Shown here in pieces: positions 21,373 through 32,087 of a DNA stretch of 64,000 nucleotides. Below the pieces are notes generated by a model that did not search any database, had not been told where the DNA came from, and saw nothing but the letters and a program-made list of their open reading frames with translations. The first letter of the stretch is position 1; every line of letters begins with the position of its first letter. Location of the stretch: the NCBI GenBank assembly GCA_029876055.1, contig CM056874.1, forward strand, positions 310,001-374,000, read 5' to 3'. A program made the position numbers and the translations under genes. Source of the DNA: Madurella fahalii (lineage: Eukaryota > Ascomycota > Sordariomycetes > Sordariales).

Positions 21373-24300
21373 TGTGGTGCTAGTAGCCCTGTGGTGGTGG
21401 GTGTACCGCTTTAAACCTAGAGGTTCGAGATGGTGTGGAGTCAGGAACTGCCTACGGCAAATGGGAATTGAGGTGGTGGTAGCGACTCGGTGGCTTGGAG
21501 TGCGTCTTGATGAGGTCCAGACTCGGAAACCCAACTTCGAGGGAGAGCCATTATATGCGCCTAGGGTGTTCTTGTACGGTCACTCGTTTGTCATCACTCC
21601 CACGTACCACACCACGCGGCGGTTGTACGTTCCCCAATGCTACTGCTCAAAGACACCTTGTTTTTGGGTGGTAGTTACTCCTCTTTGTTTGCGTACAGAG
21701 ATTTGAGGTTTGGTATTACACATATCCGAACGAACCTAGCGATACGTGGCAATGATTCGCCGATCCGCAGTCGGTCATCGGGGGGCCGGCTCGATGTCCA
21801 AGACCAACGGCCAACGCTCAACGGCTGGATTAGCCCTATGCCGGGTAGACCGTTGGTGACATGCGGTCAGTTGAGTGCATCTGCTCGGCACGCAATGCCC
21901 TTGCAGCAGTGTGATTCGCCACCCTCGACGGATGGAATGGGGCGTCTAATTAACGCCCACACCAGACTGATCTCCGTCATCGACGGACACTATAGCAGAC
22001 GCGGGAGCCAAAGGGCTTTCAAATAACAGATAGAAGAAATAGGAGGATTTGAATGTGGCCTACATATGCCTCTCTTCTCTTAGCCGGAATCGAAACTAAC
22101 CCGTTGTACGTGCTGTCTCGTTTGCGCGAGTAGAACACTTTAGAGAGGGGTGTAAATCCTTTTTATGTGACCCGCAGTCTTTGTCAATCGGAACTCCTCC
22201 GCCACCCTCATATGCCAGCTGTTGGTGCAACCTGGCGGTTGGTTGCTGGCTGGAATTAAGCGATGTATGACAAGCCGTGGTAAATAAGCTCGAAATGCAG
22301 GTCAGCACCACGCTTTGCGTTTCACAGGTTCCCCTCGAGAGTGACTAAGGTAGCTACCCTCCTGATCAATGCTTACGAGCTTGGGTCTCCTTTGTCTCAC
22401 ACACGGCTGAACCGGCTTGTTGGATCCTGCGGCCTAATTTGTTGGCACTGCTCCGCCGTCCAAGTCGCGCAATGAATGCCAACCCAAGGACATCGCATGC
22501 CAACAGTGTGTGCTGGCTGAGGGGACCATTTCAGCAAACATGTCACCCGCTCCAGCCCCTGACCCTCCGCGCCTGCAGAATCCGTTCCGCTGGCCGCCTC
22601 CGTCAGGCTCCCCGTGCCCCGTAAAACCATACGAACAACAAGCGGCGTGAGAAGCCGCCAGACTGCTACACGATCTGGTTTTTCCACACCAGCCTCCACC
22701 GGGGCTGTTGGCAGGAAGATTCAAGGCCACCTCCCCTCCGAATCCGGGGCTCCCTGTCATCTTCGGTCTACGAATCTTGTCTAGAGGATTGCCCTCAAGG
22801 TGGTAATTCAAGATCAAGACATTCGGGCCGGATCATAGTGGCAGATAGCCGAATGGCGGTTTGGCGTGCAGGCGTGCCCGATCCTTTTCAGGGCAACCAC
22901 AATGCGCCGCGATTCCAGCTTAGAGCGGGCTGTTGGAGGGATGCTTCAAAGCAGTGCCGCCTTGTGGTTAACCCGGCGGTACTTACGCTTCCTCCAGATC
23001 TCTATATGCCGGGAGGCATCAAGACGGTCGAGGCCGGCGACAAAGGTGACCGTTCCCGCCGTCATTGTCGCTGGCAATGCATAAGGGAGATGTAAGTCCT
23101 GAACCCTGTAGTTCCGATGTAAAGATTTTACCCTTTTTTTTTTTTTTTTTTTGGTGTTGTTTGAAAAGGAAAAGAGAACACACACTAACCACCATGGTTA
23201 CAGGTACTGTACCCTTTCGACTTAGGGGCACTCACGGAACGGTGACAATACCCCGGGAATACGGGCAACGACGTCTTATTGATTCCGAGGGTTGGAGATA
23301 GGCCCAACAACATGAACTGGCGGGCACCGATAATTGCTGACGATGAGCTGTGCCGGGCCTGCCGGCTGGGCCGCAGCCACGCCCAGCCCCTCCCGACGAA
23401 CAGAAGGTCGCGACGATGCGATGCAGAACGCATACCAGTAGGTACCTACGTAGTACTGTATCTGATCGGCTGATCGCCGCAACCCTGCAGGACTTTGCTG
23501 CTTACTAGTATTGCTCGGCATCTGGAGACCGAGCCAAGGCTCGTGGTGGTTGGGGTGGAACAATGAGTCGATGACATGTGCTTGGGCCGGTGGGGATTGG
23601 GAATAAATAGAAGCGGCAGGATTTCTGGCGCCCATTCCCAACACCCGCCTTTTTGCTGCGCCGGATGACGGGCTCTTCGGGAACCCCGCGCACACTCTCT
23701 AACTCGCCAGAGACCACGTCTGCCTTCTTTGCCCGCTGTCGATTGGAACTTTGGGCCTGTTCCGCCGCGGCCGTCGCCTCGACTGCACATGCATTGACGA
23801 GATACCCACACTATGACGCTGCGACGGGGCGTGGCGTCTTGCACGGAATTGGGAGCTACTATTGGCCCGCTTGGCCTGCTGCGAGCAACGCAGGCGACGG
23901 GAGCGCCCACTCAGAAAGGAAGTTTGTGTTTTACCCCACGAGCGTTGGCTCGACCCCCAGCACGCCCCTTTGGCAACCTTGCTGCTGCGTCATGGCGGAC
24001 TCCCCACCTCAAACACTCGGCCTTCAGCCATCGCAGCGGGCTCCGGCCGCTGAATCATCTGATCTTTCTGCTGCAATTCACGATGAGGACTACGCCCGCT
24101 TGGCCCGTACCTGTGCTACCACACGACGCTAGCCGATTAGGCACTTCGGCCCATGTCTCGTCCAAGCTACCTACTTTCTCGCACATTGGAAGTTGACACG
24201 AGCGGTTACCCCACCGAGCCCAACCCACGCTGCCGCAGCCAGACTCGTGCAGGAGGACGACACGGTGAAGCCCGAACGCGGCGGCTAACGGGCTGCGTCT

Positions 24301-24992
24301 CCTCTGCCGGCTTGGTTGTTGGGCGGACGCCTTTGTCCACTTGCTCTATTTCGAGATGAGCCTCGGAACCTTGGGCGCAGGACGCGTGTAGTCCCGCTCT
24401 ATCCCAGTCAGCGCTTCTCTGGCTCATTGATACTGCCAGTTACTTACTCAGCCGCGTGGCGTCTAAATAGTGGGCCCGTTTCGAGATGGCGACTTCGAAT
24501 CTCCCATCCCGGTCGCCGGCCCGAGTCTGTGGGCCGGGGATTGCCGTCGATTTGTTTCTGGCCCAGAACTAGCTGGCCGTTGAAACCAGCCGCAGTTTGG
24601 CGGAGGACCCTGGCCTTTGATGTCAGGCATTGCACATGTGCAACACTGTCCAACAAGGTCATGGCCGAAGACGAGCCACGCAGAGTATAAGGATGACCGA
24701 TTCTGCCCCTCCAGTTCCCGAATTCTTTCCTCAGCATCGGCTCAATCTTCACAACCACACACACACCTTCCTTTTCATTGGGGCTTCTGGCAAGTCTCAT
24801 CCATTCCTTTCTTGCATTCGCTTCTGGCAAGCATAATCCCAACTAGTACTCTCATTTTCACCCGGGCTTCTGGCAAGTCCCAAGTCCCTGCATCAAGTTC
24901 TCTCTCTTTAGTCCAACCTCTAGCAAACGTGGCACGCCTAATCTTATTATCAAACCGACCCAAGGTGGCACCTAGCCGACCCATATGCCAAT
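21373..24992. other. Long intergenic region, no gene recognised
   Basis: 3.6 kb without a convincing gene on either strand; open frames up to 184 codons are frame shadows or lack protein-like composition. It holds a 19-T run at 23134-23152, several GTACTGTAC/CTAAGGTA motifs, and the leader of the repeat-protein gene, with three copies of a 12-bp motif at 24783-24877. Confidence 0.5.
24783..24877 (+). repeat. GCTTCTGGCAAG, 3 direct copies in the leader
   Basis: Perfect copies at 24783-24794, 24820-24831 and 24866-24877, spaced 37 and 46 bp, lie 116-210 bases upstream of the ATG at 24993. They are in a CT-rich stretch that looks like promoter or 5' UTR. Function unknown. Confidence 0.8.
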
Positions 24993-27581
24993 ATGAAGCA
25001 CACTACCGCTCTCGTGGCCGCCATCGGCCTCGCCAACGCTGCTATTATCCCTAGCGTCGAGCAAGCTCGGGACGTCAATTCTGCATCTGAGCTGATTCAA
25101 CGGAATCCCAAAGGTGGCCGCGGCGGTGGCGGCGACGGCAAACCCGGAGCTGATGAGTCGAAGGCCCCCTCCGACAAGCCGGGTGTCAACTTCGAAGTCG
25201 ACCCACTAGGCTTCCTCAACGGCCTGCCGTTTGTCGTCCCGCCCCCGACCGAAGCGCCGCCTCCGCAGAAGCGGGATCCCCGGCGCAAGAAGTCTGGGTC
25301 TAATAATGACAACGATTCCAATGACAAACCCAAGGATGAGCCCAAGGAGGAGCCCAAGAAAGAGGAGCCCAAGAAGGAGGAGCCCACGAAGGAGGAGCCC
25401 AAGAAGGAGGAGCCCAAGAAAGAGGAGCCCAAGAAGGAGGAGCCCAAGAAGGAGGAACCCAAGAAGGAGGAGCCCAAGAAGGACGAGCCCCAGAAGGATG
25501 AGCCCAAGAAGGACGAGCCTGGTCAAAACCAGCCAGGCCAAGATCAGCCGGGTCAAGACCAGCCCAATCAGGATCAGCAGAAGAATGGCGAGCATAGATT
25601 GACCTTCGAGATGGATCCTTGGGCACCTGCTGAAACTATCCAGTGGGCTCTCGAGCACCAGCAAGATCAGCAGCAACACCAGGAAGAGATGCAGATGCAG
25701 CAGCAGGAGTTGCAGGCGCAGCAGCAGGCCCCGGCGCAGAGGCGTGACCCCAAGGGTGGCAAAGGGGGTGGGAACAAGCCCGGTGTCGAGTTCTCTATCG
25801 ACCCTCTTGCTCCTCTCACCGCTGCTCTACCGTATATCGCTCCCCCGGCGCAGAGGCGTGACCCCAAGGGTGGCAAGGGGGGTGGGAGCGGGCCCGGCGT
25901 CGAGTTCTCTATCGACCCTCTCGCTCCTCTTACCGCTGCTCTACCGTATATAGCTCCCCCGGCGCAGAGGCGTGACCCCAAAGGCGATAAGGGTGGGAAC
26001 GGCAAGGACAACAACAACAACGACAACAAGGACCCAACCTCGGTTGACCTTACCGCTGTTTTTGACTCCATCCCCATCTTGGATCAGATTTTTGGCGGGG
26101 GGCAGCAACCGGCCCCGGAGCAGCCGGCTCCGCAGAAGCGTAGTCCTAAAGGCGGCAAGGGTGGGGACGGCAAGGACAACAACAACAACAACAACAACAA
26201 CGACAACAAGGACCCAACCTCGGTTGACCTTACCGCTGTTTTTGACTCCATCCCCATCTTGGATCAGATTTTTGGCGGGGGCCAGCAACCGGCCCCGGAG
26301 CAGCCGGCTCCGCAGAAGCGTAGTCCTAAAGGCGGCAAGGGTGGGGACGGCAAGGACAACAACAACAACAACAACAACGACAACAAGGACCCAACCTCGG
26401 TTGACCTTACCGCTGTTTTTGACTCCATCCCCATCTTGGATCAGATTTTTGGCGGGGGGCAGCAACCGGCTCCGGAGCAACCGGCCCCGCAGAAGCGCGA
26501 AGCAATGGTTGAGGCCGCTATTACCGAGCTTGTGGCTCGTAATCCTGAGGCCGAGCCGTTCATCCCCGCCCTCGCTGGGATCTTCAGTTCGCTCTTTGGC
26601 GGCAAGAAGAGGTCTGACGTCGAGAGCGCCATTGCTGATCTCGTTGCACGCAACCCCGAGGCCGAGCCGTTCATCCCCGCCCTCGCTGGGATCTTCAGTT
26701 CGCTCTTTGGCGGCCAGAAGAGGTCCGATGTTGAGAGCGCCATTGCTGATCTCGTTGCACGCAACCCCGAGGCCGAGCCGTTCATCCCCGCCCTCGCTGG
26801 GATCTTCAGTTCGCTCTTTGGCGGCCAGAAGAGGTCCGATGTTGAGAGCGCCATTGCTGATCTCGTTGCACGCAACCCCGAGGCCGAACCGTTCATCCCC
26901 GCCCTCGCTGGAATCTTCAGTTCGCTCTTTGGCGGCCAGAAGAGGTCTGACGTCGAGAGCGCCATTGCTGATCTCGTTGCACGTAACCCCGAGGCCGAGC
27001 CGTTCATCCCCGCCCTCGCTGGGATCTTCAGTTCGCTCTTTGGCGGCCAGAAGAGGTCCGATGTTGAGAGCGCCATTGCTGATCTCGTTGCACGCAACCC
27101 CGAGGCCGAGCCATTCCTCCCTGTCATCGGTAATATTATAGACGGCATCTTCGGAGGCAAGAAGAGGTCTGACGTCGAGAGCGCCATTGCTGATCTCGTT
27201 GCACGCAACCCCGAGGCCGAGCCCTTCCTCCCTGTCATCGGTAATATTATAGACGGGATCTTTGGGGGTAAGAAGAGGTCAGCCTATGACGGCATTGTCG
27301 CGCGCAACCCGGACGTTGAGGATGTCATGGTGCGTAGCCCCAAGCCCGAGCCGAAGAAGAAGAAGAAGCTTAACTTCAAGGTCAAGTCGGGCTCGTCCGG
27401 AAGCCATGAGGGAGAGGACCACGAGGAGCACGAGGAGCACGAGGAGCACGACGACGATGAGGAGCAGAGGCCGGCGCAGACTTCTGGGGCTCGCGAGACC
27501 ATCGCTCGCCGCGGGATGGGCTTCTACCTCACGGCTGGTTTGGCCGCGACCCTGGCAATTGGGGCGTTCAACATCTTCTAA
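24993..27581 (+). CDS. Secreted Kex2-processed tandem-peptide protein (KEP), 862 aa
   Basis: A single exon with a signal peptide (residues 1-17, ALVAAIGLANAA). Then come, in order: a KEEPKKEEP charged repeat (about 113-176), a Gln-rich segment, two family A units (from 263 and 301, each carrying LTAALPYIAPP and ending AQRR), three family B units (from 347, 407 and 466, each ending PAPQKR) and seven family C units (503-762, 37-38 aa, each ending KKR or QKR). A degenerate eighth C unit follows. The C-terminus is Lys-rich, then His/Glu/Asp-rich, and ends in a hydrophobic tail (about 843-862) that could be a GPI or membrane anchor. Dibasic KR/RR sites sit at every unit boundary, so Kex2 in the late Golgi should cut the protein into many small peptides. 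That is the defining layout of fungal KEPs, which include RiPP precursors, repellents and pheromones. The actual product is unknown. Confidence 0.85.
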   Translation: MKHTTALVAAIGLANAAIIPSVEQARDVNSASELIQRNPKGGRGGGGDGKPGADESKAPSDKPGVNFEVDPLGFLNGLPFVVPPPTEAPPPQKRDPRRKKSGSNNDNDSNDKPKDEPKEEPKKEEPKKEEPTKEEPKKEEPKKEEPKKEEPKKEEPKKEEPKKDEPQKDEPKKDEPGQNQPGQDQPGQDQPNQDQQKNGEHRLTFEMDPWAPAETIQWALEHQQDQQQHQEEMQMQQQELQAQQQAPAQRRDPKGGKGGGNKPGVEFSIDPLAPLTAALPYIAPPAQRRDPKGGKGGGSGPGVEFSIDPLAPLTAALPYIAPPAQRRDPKGDKGGNGKDNNNNDNKDPTSVDLTAVFDSIPILDQIFGGGQQPAPEQPAPQKRSPKGGKGGDGKDNNNNNNNNDNKDPTSVDLTAVFDSIPILDQIFGGGQQPAPEQPAPQKRSPKGGKGGDGKDNNNNNNNDNKDPTSVDLTAVFDSIPILDQIFGGGQQPAPEQPAPQKREAMVEAAITELVARNPEAEPFIPALAGIFSSLFGGKKRSDVESAIADLVARNPEAEPFIPALAGIFSSLFGGQKRSDVESAIADLVARNPEAEPFIPALAGIFSSLFGGQKRSDVESAIADLVARNPEAEPFIPALAGIFSSLFGGQKRSDVESAIADLVARNPEAEPFIPALAGIFSSLFGGQKRSDVESAIADLVARNPEAEPFLPVIGNIIDGIFGGKKRSDVESAIADLVARNPEAEPFLPVIGNIIDGIFGGKKRSAYDGIVARNPDVEDVMVRSPKPEPKKKKKLNFKVKSGSSGSHEGEDHEEHEEHEEHDDDEEQRPAQTSGARETIARRGMGFYLTAGLAATLAIGAFNIF
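25330..25520 (+). repeat. 15-bp GAGCCCAAGAAGGAG coding repeat
   Basis: About ten to twelve copies of a 15-bp unit coding for E-P-K-K-E, with a few K/T, E/D and K/Q changes. It forms a highly charged linker in the repeat protein. The complementary strand is also open here, which explains antisense frames. Confidence 0.9.
25779..25988 (+). repeat. Family A units of the KEP (114-bp tandem)
   Basis: Two nearly identical units starting at 25779 and 25893. Each codes for VEFSIDPLAPLTAALPYI-A-P-P followed by the dibasic AQRR. A diverged first member (FEVDPLGFLNGLPFVVPP, ending QKR) lies at about 25185-25275. Confidence 0.9.
26031..26498 (+). repeat. Family B units of the KEP (177-180 bp)
   Basis: Three units starting at 26031, 26211 and 26388. 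Each codes for SVDLTAVFDSIPILDQIFGG and ends PAPQKR. They differ almost only in the length of the preceding Asn run (4, 8 and 7 AAC codons). Confidence 0.95.
26499..27278 (+). repeat. Family C units of the KEP (7 x 111-114 bp)
   Basis: Unit 1 is 114 bp (26499-26612); units 2-7 are 111 bp each. Units 1-5 end in IPALAGIFSSLFGG plus KKR/QKR. Units 6 and 7 carry LPVIGNIIDGIFGG plus KKR instead. Confidence 0.97.
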
Positions 27582-28680
27582 AGGCGACAAGAATGATGGA
27601 ACGACGGAGCTGAGGGAAAGCTGCAGAGGCGGTGATGGCGCGTTGGTGATAGGGTAGGATTTGGTCGTCACTCGTTTCGACAAGACTTGGTTCGCTCCCT
27701 TGATGGGATGTGGGCTGCCACTCATTTCAAACACTTTGCTGGAGGAAGGACATTGAGAGACTTGTACATTAGCCACTGTGAAGATTGGCCGACACTCATT
27801 TGATGCCGAGACAAAATATACTTGCTAGTGATGCTGGGACCTGCTGCCTCTTTGTGATTGGAGTATGTTTTCGAGCCCTCTCTTGCCGGTCGGGGCTCCT
27901 CGTGATCTGGAAGCCGTTCGTCTTGGCGCGGGCGGTGTTAAGGGCGGGACGCCATCTAATCACCAGACGTTAGCGATGCTGCGTTTGATTGCCAAGCCTC
28001 GGAGACCTTGGGATGATGGGATATCCGCAGGGATCCAATGTTGGAGGGGTTTCGTCATGTGGCAAGGGGGGTGGGGGGGGTGTTGCTTCAGTGGTTGACG
28101 CGTGGGGCGCGTCGTGACTGGATCGTACTGTACAGTACATAGCTGATTGGTCTGTACCCAGTAAACGGGCAGAGCGATGAACGCGGGCGCATCAGCCGGC
28201 AATTCGCTCTTGGTGAGCGCTTCCCCAGCCACACACTTCGCGCTCCTCGTCGCATCCGTCATCACTCTTCCGTTACCACGGGTTGATTCTCCGCCATGTT
28301 TCGCCTGATTTGCGACGTCGTCGAAATTCAAGACGTGCGCTGTCCGAGCTTTGACCGTCTCCAGAATAACCCCGGCTAACTTAAGTGGCTGGCTTGAGCG
28401 GTGAGGCGAGAAGAGTCCCACGCCAGGGCCGGCCTCTTGCCACTATCAGTGTCGCCGACGGGACTCCACCGTCTTTCTTTGACAACCCGCAACGGCTGCC
28501 GGCGTCTGCGCAGCTCGACAACTAGCCTTGCCGGTCCGAGGCCGTGTTGGCAATACCCATGTGTCTCCGGTTCGCTCCTCGACGACATTCGCTTCATTAC
28601 CCCACGGCACGTACGGCGACTATGCGACTGCCGCCTCGGCCCGCACTCGGATCTGAACCTCGCCTTCCCCCGCAATAGGA
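27582..28680. other. Intergenic
   Basis: 3' flank of the repeat protein and upstream region of the DUF7603 gene. It contains the palindrome TACTGTACAGTA at about 28127-28138. No gene seen. Confidence 0.55.
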
Positions 28681-31446
28681 ATGGCAGACCCCCCGGGCGC
28701 CGTCGCCGATCCGGTGTCCGGCGCCATGGTTAACAGCGAAGGCTCAGCACAGCCTGGAGACCTCCAGTGCTGCTGCGGGAAGGATGAGTGCGTCTATCTG
28801 AGGCACAACTGCTCCGTCCTGCTAAGCGTCGAGCGCGATGTCCACACAGCCGCTAAGATGGGGCAGGTGAGTTCGTCCTGCCGACATTCCCTTAGTGACA
28901 CATTTCTTTGAACCGGCCTCGAGCGCATTCTTTGTGTGCCCACCGCTCTTCATCCTGCTCCCGGGGACAATGCGCCCCAGCGCCCTGTCGATCCATCTGG
29001 CCATAGTCGTGCAACGTCCAGGATGGCCGAGGCTGGGGGAAGCTGGAAATCGCGCCAGGCGAGCCCCGAAGACTGCATCCCCTCGCTGACATTCCCGCTG
29101 CAGACGTTACTTGCCCGTCATGAAGCTTACATGGCATCCGCCGAACGCGACCGAGTCGAGCTCACGGCCCGCATCGAGCAGCTGGAACATGACAATGCCG
29201 AACTCGAGGCCAAGAACAAGCTGGTCACGGACGAGAATCATGACCTCCGGGAAGAGCTCGAATATCTGAATGACACCATCAAAGACGCCGAGACCAAGAT
29301 GGAGTACCTCGAAGCCACGCTTCGCGACTCTCAGCAGAAAGTGCGAGGATTGGAGATCGCCGCAGACAGGGCTATCGCTCTCGAGAGGCAGATCGCCATG
29401 CTGGAGGAAGAGCAGGTCGTCCTGCAGACCACAATCGTCCGCTCCCAAGAAGAGGCCCGGACGGCGATGCATCGTTGGCGGCAGGCTGAGAAGGGCCTCA
29501 GCGACCTGCAGGAGCAACTCGAACGCATGGAGAAAGAGGCTAGGGAGGAGCGCGAACGCCATATCGAGGTCATTGGCCGCATGGAGCGTCAGCGCGCCAT
29601 GGAGAAGGAGCTCAGCACCGCTGCCGGTAGGCTCAAGGGCGCCGCAGGGGTCAAGTCCATGACGGAGAGCAAGAGCAGTGGCAGTGTCGTGTCGCATTTC
29701 GTTCGCGACCTCTTACAGGACAACGCCAACTTGCAGGTGGGCATCGCCGAGCTGCGCGAGATGCTCCTGAGTTCCAACGACGAGATCCAGATGCTGCGGG
29801 AGCAGCTCATGTACCACCAGCCCTTGCCTGGTGACGGGCCCGGCTCACCCAAGACGCTACAAGCCGAGCTGGAGAACAAGGAGGCCCCAACTCCCCCCCA
29901 ACCACCACGGGTTTCGCAGGAGTTGCATATCCACCATCATTACCACGTTACCCCCAAGCAAGAGACGCGAAAGTCCAAAAAGAGGAGGCAAGGACTCACA
30001 GCGGGCACATTCACTCCGCCGCCGTATGTCTCTGCGCCGGGATCGCCGCTCACCTCGCCTACGCATTTGCACCGCAGCGTGCTCGATGGATCTATATTAT
30101 CCCCGCGCTCGGATGACTCCCAAGCACCCCACAACACCCGCTGGTCCCTCCAGTCCTCAAACCAGTCCGAGTTTGTGCCGTCAACGGTGCCGAGCTCTCC
30201 TCGGTCCGACAATAGGACCACCCTCTTTGACCGGATTATGGACGTATCGTCCCCCGGTTCGCCAGCGACAAGCGTGGACCCAACATCGCCGGGTTGGCGG
30301 AACGCGCATAAGAAGAAGGCCTCGGAGTTCTCCCTCCGGAGCATTTCCGAAACGGCCATGTTCCCGACAGGCAACCCCCACTACTACAGTGGCCCGCCGC
30401 CGGGGTATGCCCCGCGACCACAGCCCCTGAATCACTTCGCCCGCTCCGCGCAAAGTATCACGGCCCCATACACAACAGACGATGTGCCTCGTACTGCATC
30501 AACCTCTCTGGCCAACTACGCAGATTTTGACGCCAGCGTGACGGAAGCCGGAGTTGAAAATTCGCTGTCGCCCACTCTGGATGAGTCCAACCCAAGGAGA
30601 GGGCAAGGCTCTCGCGGCCTCCGCCGCGTGGTCTCGCACGAATCCATCATGTCCCTCTCGAACGGCTTGGACATTCACACTCTCAAAGCGCGCCCCAGCC
30701 AGCTGACGCTCAGGCCTCTCGGTCTAACCACCGCCGGCACCGACCTGAGCGCCGTCACCGCGCAACCGACTCTCCTGAGCAGCAGTTCCGAAGGCAAAAG
30801 GGGTAGCGTCATCCTCCGGGACAACTTTGCCCTCTTTGGTCAGAGCCTGCCCAGCCCCAGGATGGGGGAGAGCATCCGCACTGTTTCGAGCCCGACTAGA
30901 AGCAGAGACCGAGACGCGCACACGCGCAGTTCGTCCCGCGCTCCATCTAAACTGGGGAGGCTTGTGTCGTGGCGACCGTGGGCCGCTGGCAGTGGCGGCG
31001 GCAGCAGCAGCAGCAACAACAACAACAACAACAACAACAACAACCACCACCACAATAATAACATGGGGAATGGGAACGGCTATGCTAGCCCTAGCCCCTC
31101 GCCCGAGGTCAGCCCATCGTCGACGCCCGTCGTAGCTGCCGTCCCCGTGCCAACTGCCTCGGCGGCGATCCCCGCGCTCTCGCTCTCTTCGGCGTCGGCC
31201 TCGTTGCATAGCAGGTCGCCGCAGGGGAGCGTGTCGTCGAGCGGCACGACGGCGACGACGGCGGTGACGGCGGCGGCGGCCGTGGCGGTTTCGTTCCGCG
31301 CGCCGGGCATCAACCAGCCCGGGGTGATTCCGGGGTTCCAGGAGTACTGGGCTGCGCACCAGCGGAGGGGCCCGCCGAGTAAAGTGTCGGTTGAGGACCA
31401 GGTGCGGGTACGGGAGGCGCTGAAGGAGGTGTTGGAGGAGGGTTGA
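28681..31446 (+). CDS. DUF7603-type coiled-coil protein, 2 exons
   Basis: Exons are 28681-28866 and 29104-31446; 842 aa. The 237-nt intron (GTGAGT, CTGAC branch, CTGCAG) is long for this genome but joins MGQ to TLLARHEAYM in phase 0, the conserved DUF7603 junction. The N-terminus has a Cys-rich patch (LQCCCGKDECVYLRHNC). A long coiled coil runs from about residue 62 to 300 (LEHDNAELEAKNKLV and onward). The rest is Ser/Pro-rich and disordered, with a run of about 11 Asn followed by His/Asn near 715. The end, PGVIPGFQEYWAAHQRRGPP, is also a family feature. DUF7603 proteins are widespread in Pezizomycotina with no assigned function; the structure suggests a cytoskeletal or polarity scaffold. That role is inference. 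Confidence 0.85.
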
Positions 31447-32087
31447 TAATTACTTGGTGGAATGATTGGGGTGGGGTGTGCTTTGCCTTTTTTTTTTTTT
31501 TTTTTTTTTTTTTGGATTAGCAGGTCATTGTTTTGCATAGCGTTGGAAATACGCGGTGAGAGGATGATGTCGGGGGTTTTGTCTGGTGGTTCTGCTGATA
31601 ATTACACCTTGGGCAGTTCCCTGTTTGTACCAATATCGCCCTGTTGCCCTACGGCGCAACGGAACCCGGGGTAGCCACCCCAGTTCTCATTTGTTCAAAT
31701 GTAAAGTACAAAGTCCAAAGCGTACGTACCACGCGGGAAAGGCCTGCAAGGTATAATATGTAATACAATAATGGCATGTCGCATTACCAGCGCGGACGGG
31801 GTTTGATCGATGAGGGTGCATTAGGTAACTAAGGTATGATTCTACGGCATGGTATTACGATTATGATAACTCTTGCCCCCAACGCTCATCTCATCCAACG
31901 TCATGTCATCGCCTTCCATCATACAAAACCATGCTTTTTATATAACCCGCCCGTCTAGATCCGTCGGTTTTGTCCCACGTGTCCCGGTACAGTACGGAAC
32001 GCAGTGCGATGCGATGCGATGCGCTGCGATGCGATGCATGCCCCGGGCGCACGGACAAGACGTTGACCACGCGACATCCGGACTCAT
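31447..32087. other. Intergenic between convergent genes
   Basis: A 26-T run at 31488-31513 directly follows the DUF7603 stop. A GATGC-type micro-repeat lies at about 32006-32040. No gene. Confidence 0.6.

Noticed and set aside
25097..27238. Long antisense frames (136-265 codons) opposite the KEP gene
   Set aside because: They arise from the repeat units; the sense strand has the signal peptide, the Kex2 sites and the expected composition.
15000..30000. UstYa/DUF3328 gene to complete a RiPP locus
   Set aside because: I looked on both strands for a short protein with a TM helix and HxxHC motifs and saw none.
31487..31513. Poly-T tract as a retrogene or SINE tail
   Set aside because: No target-site duplication or RNA-gene-like body next to it; similar A/T tracts occur throughout the window.
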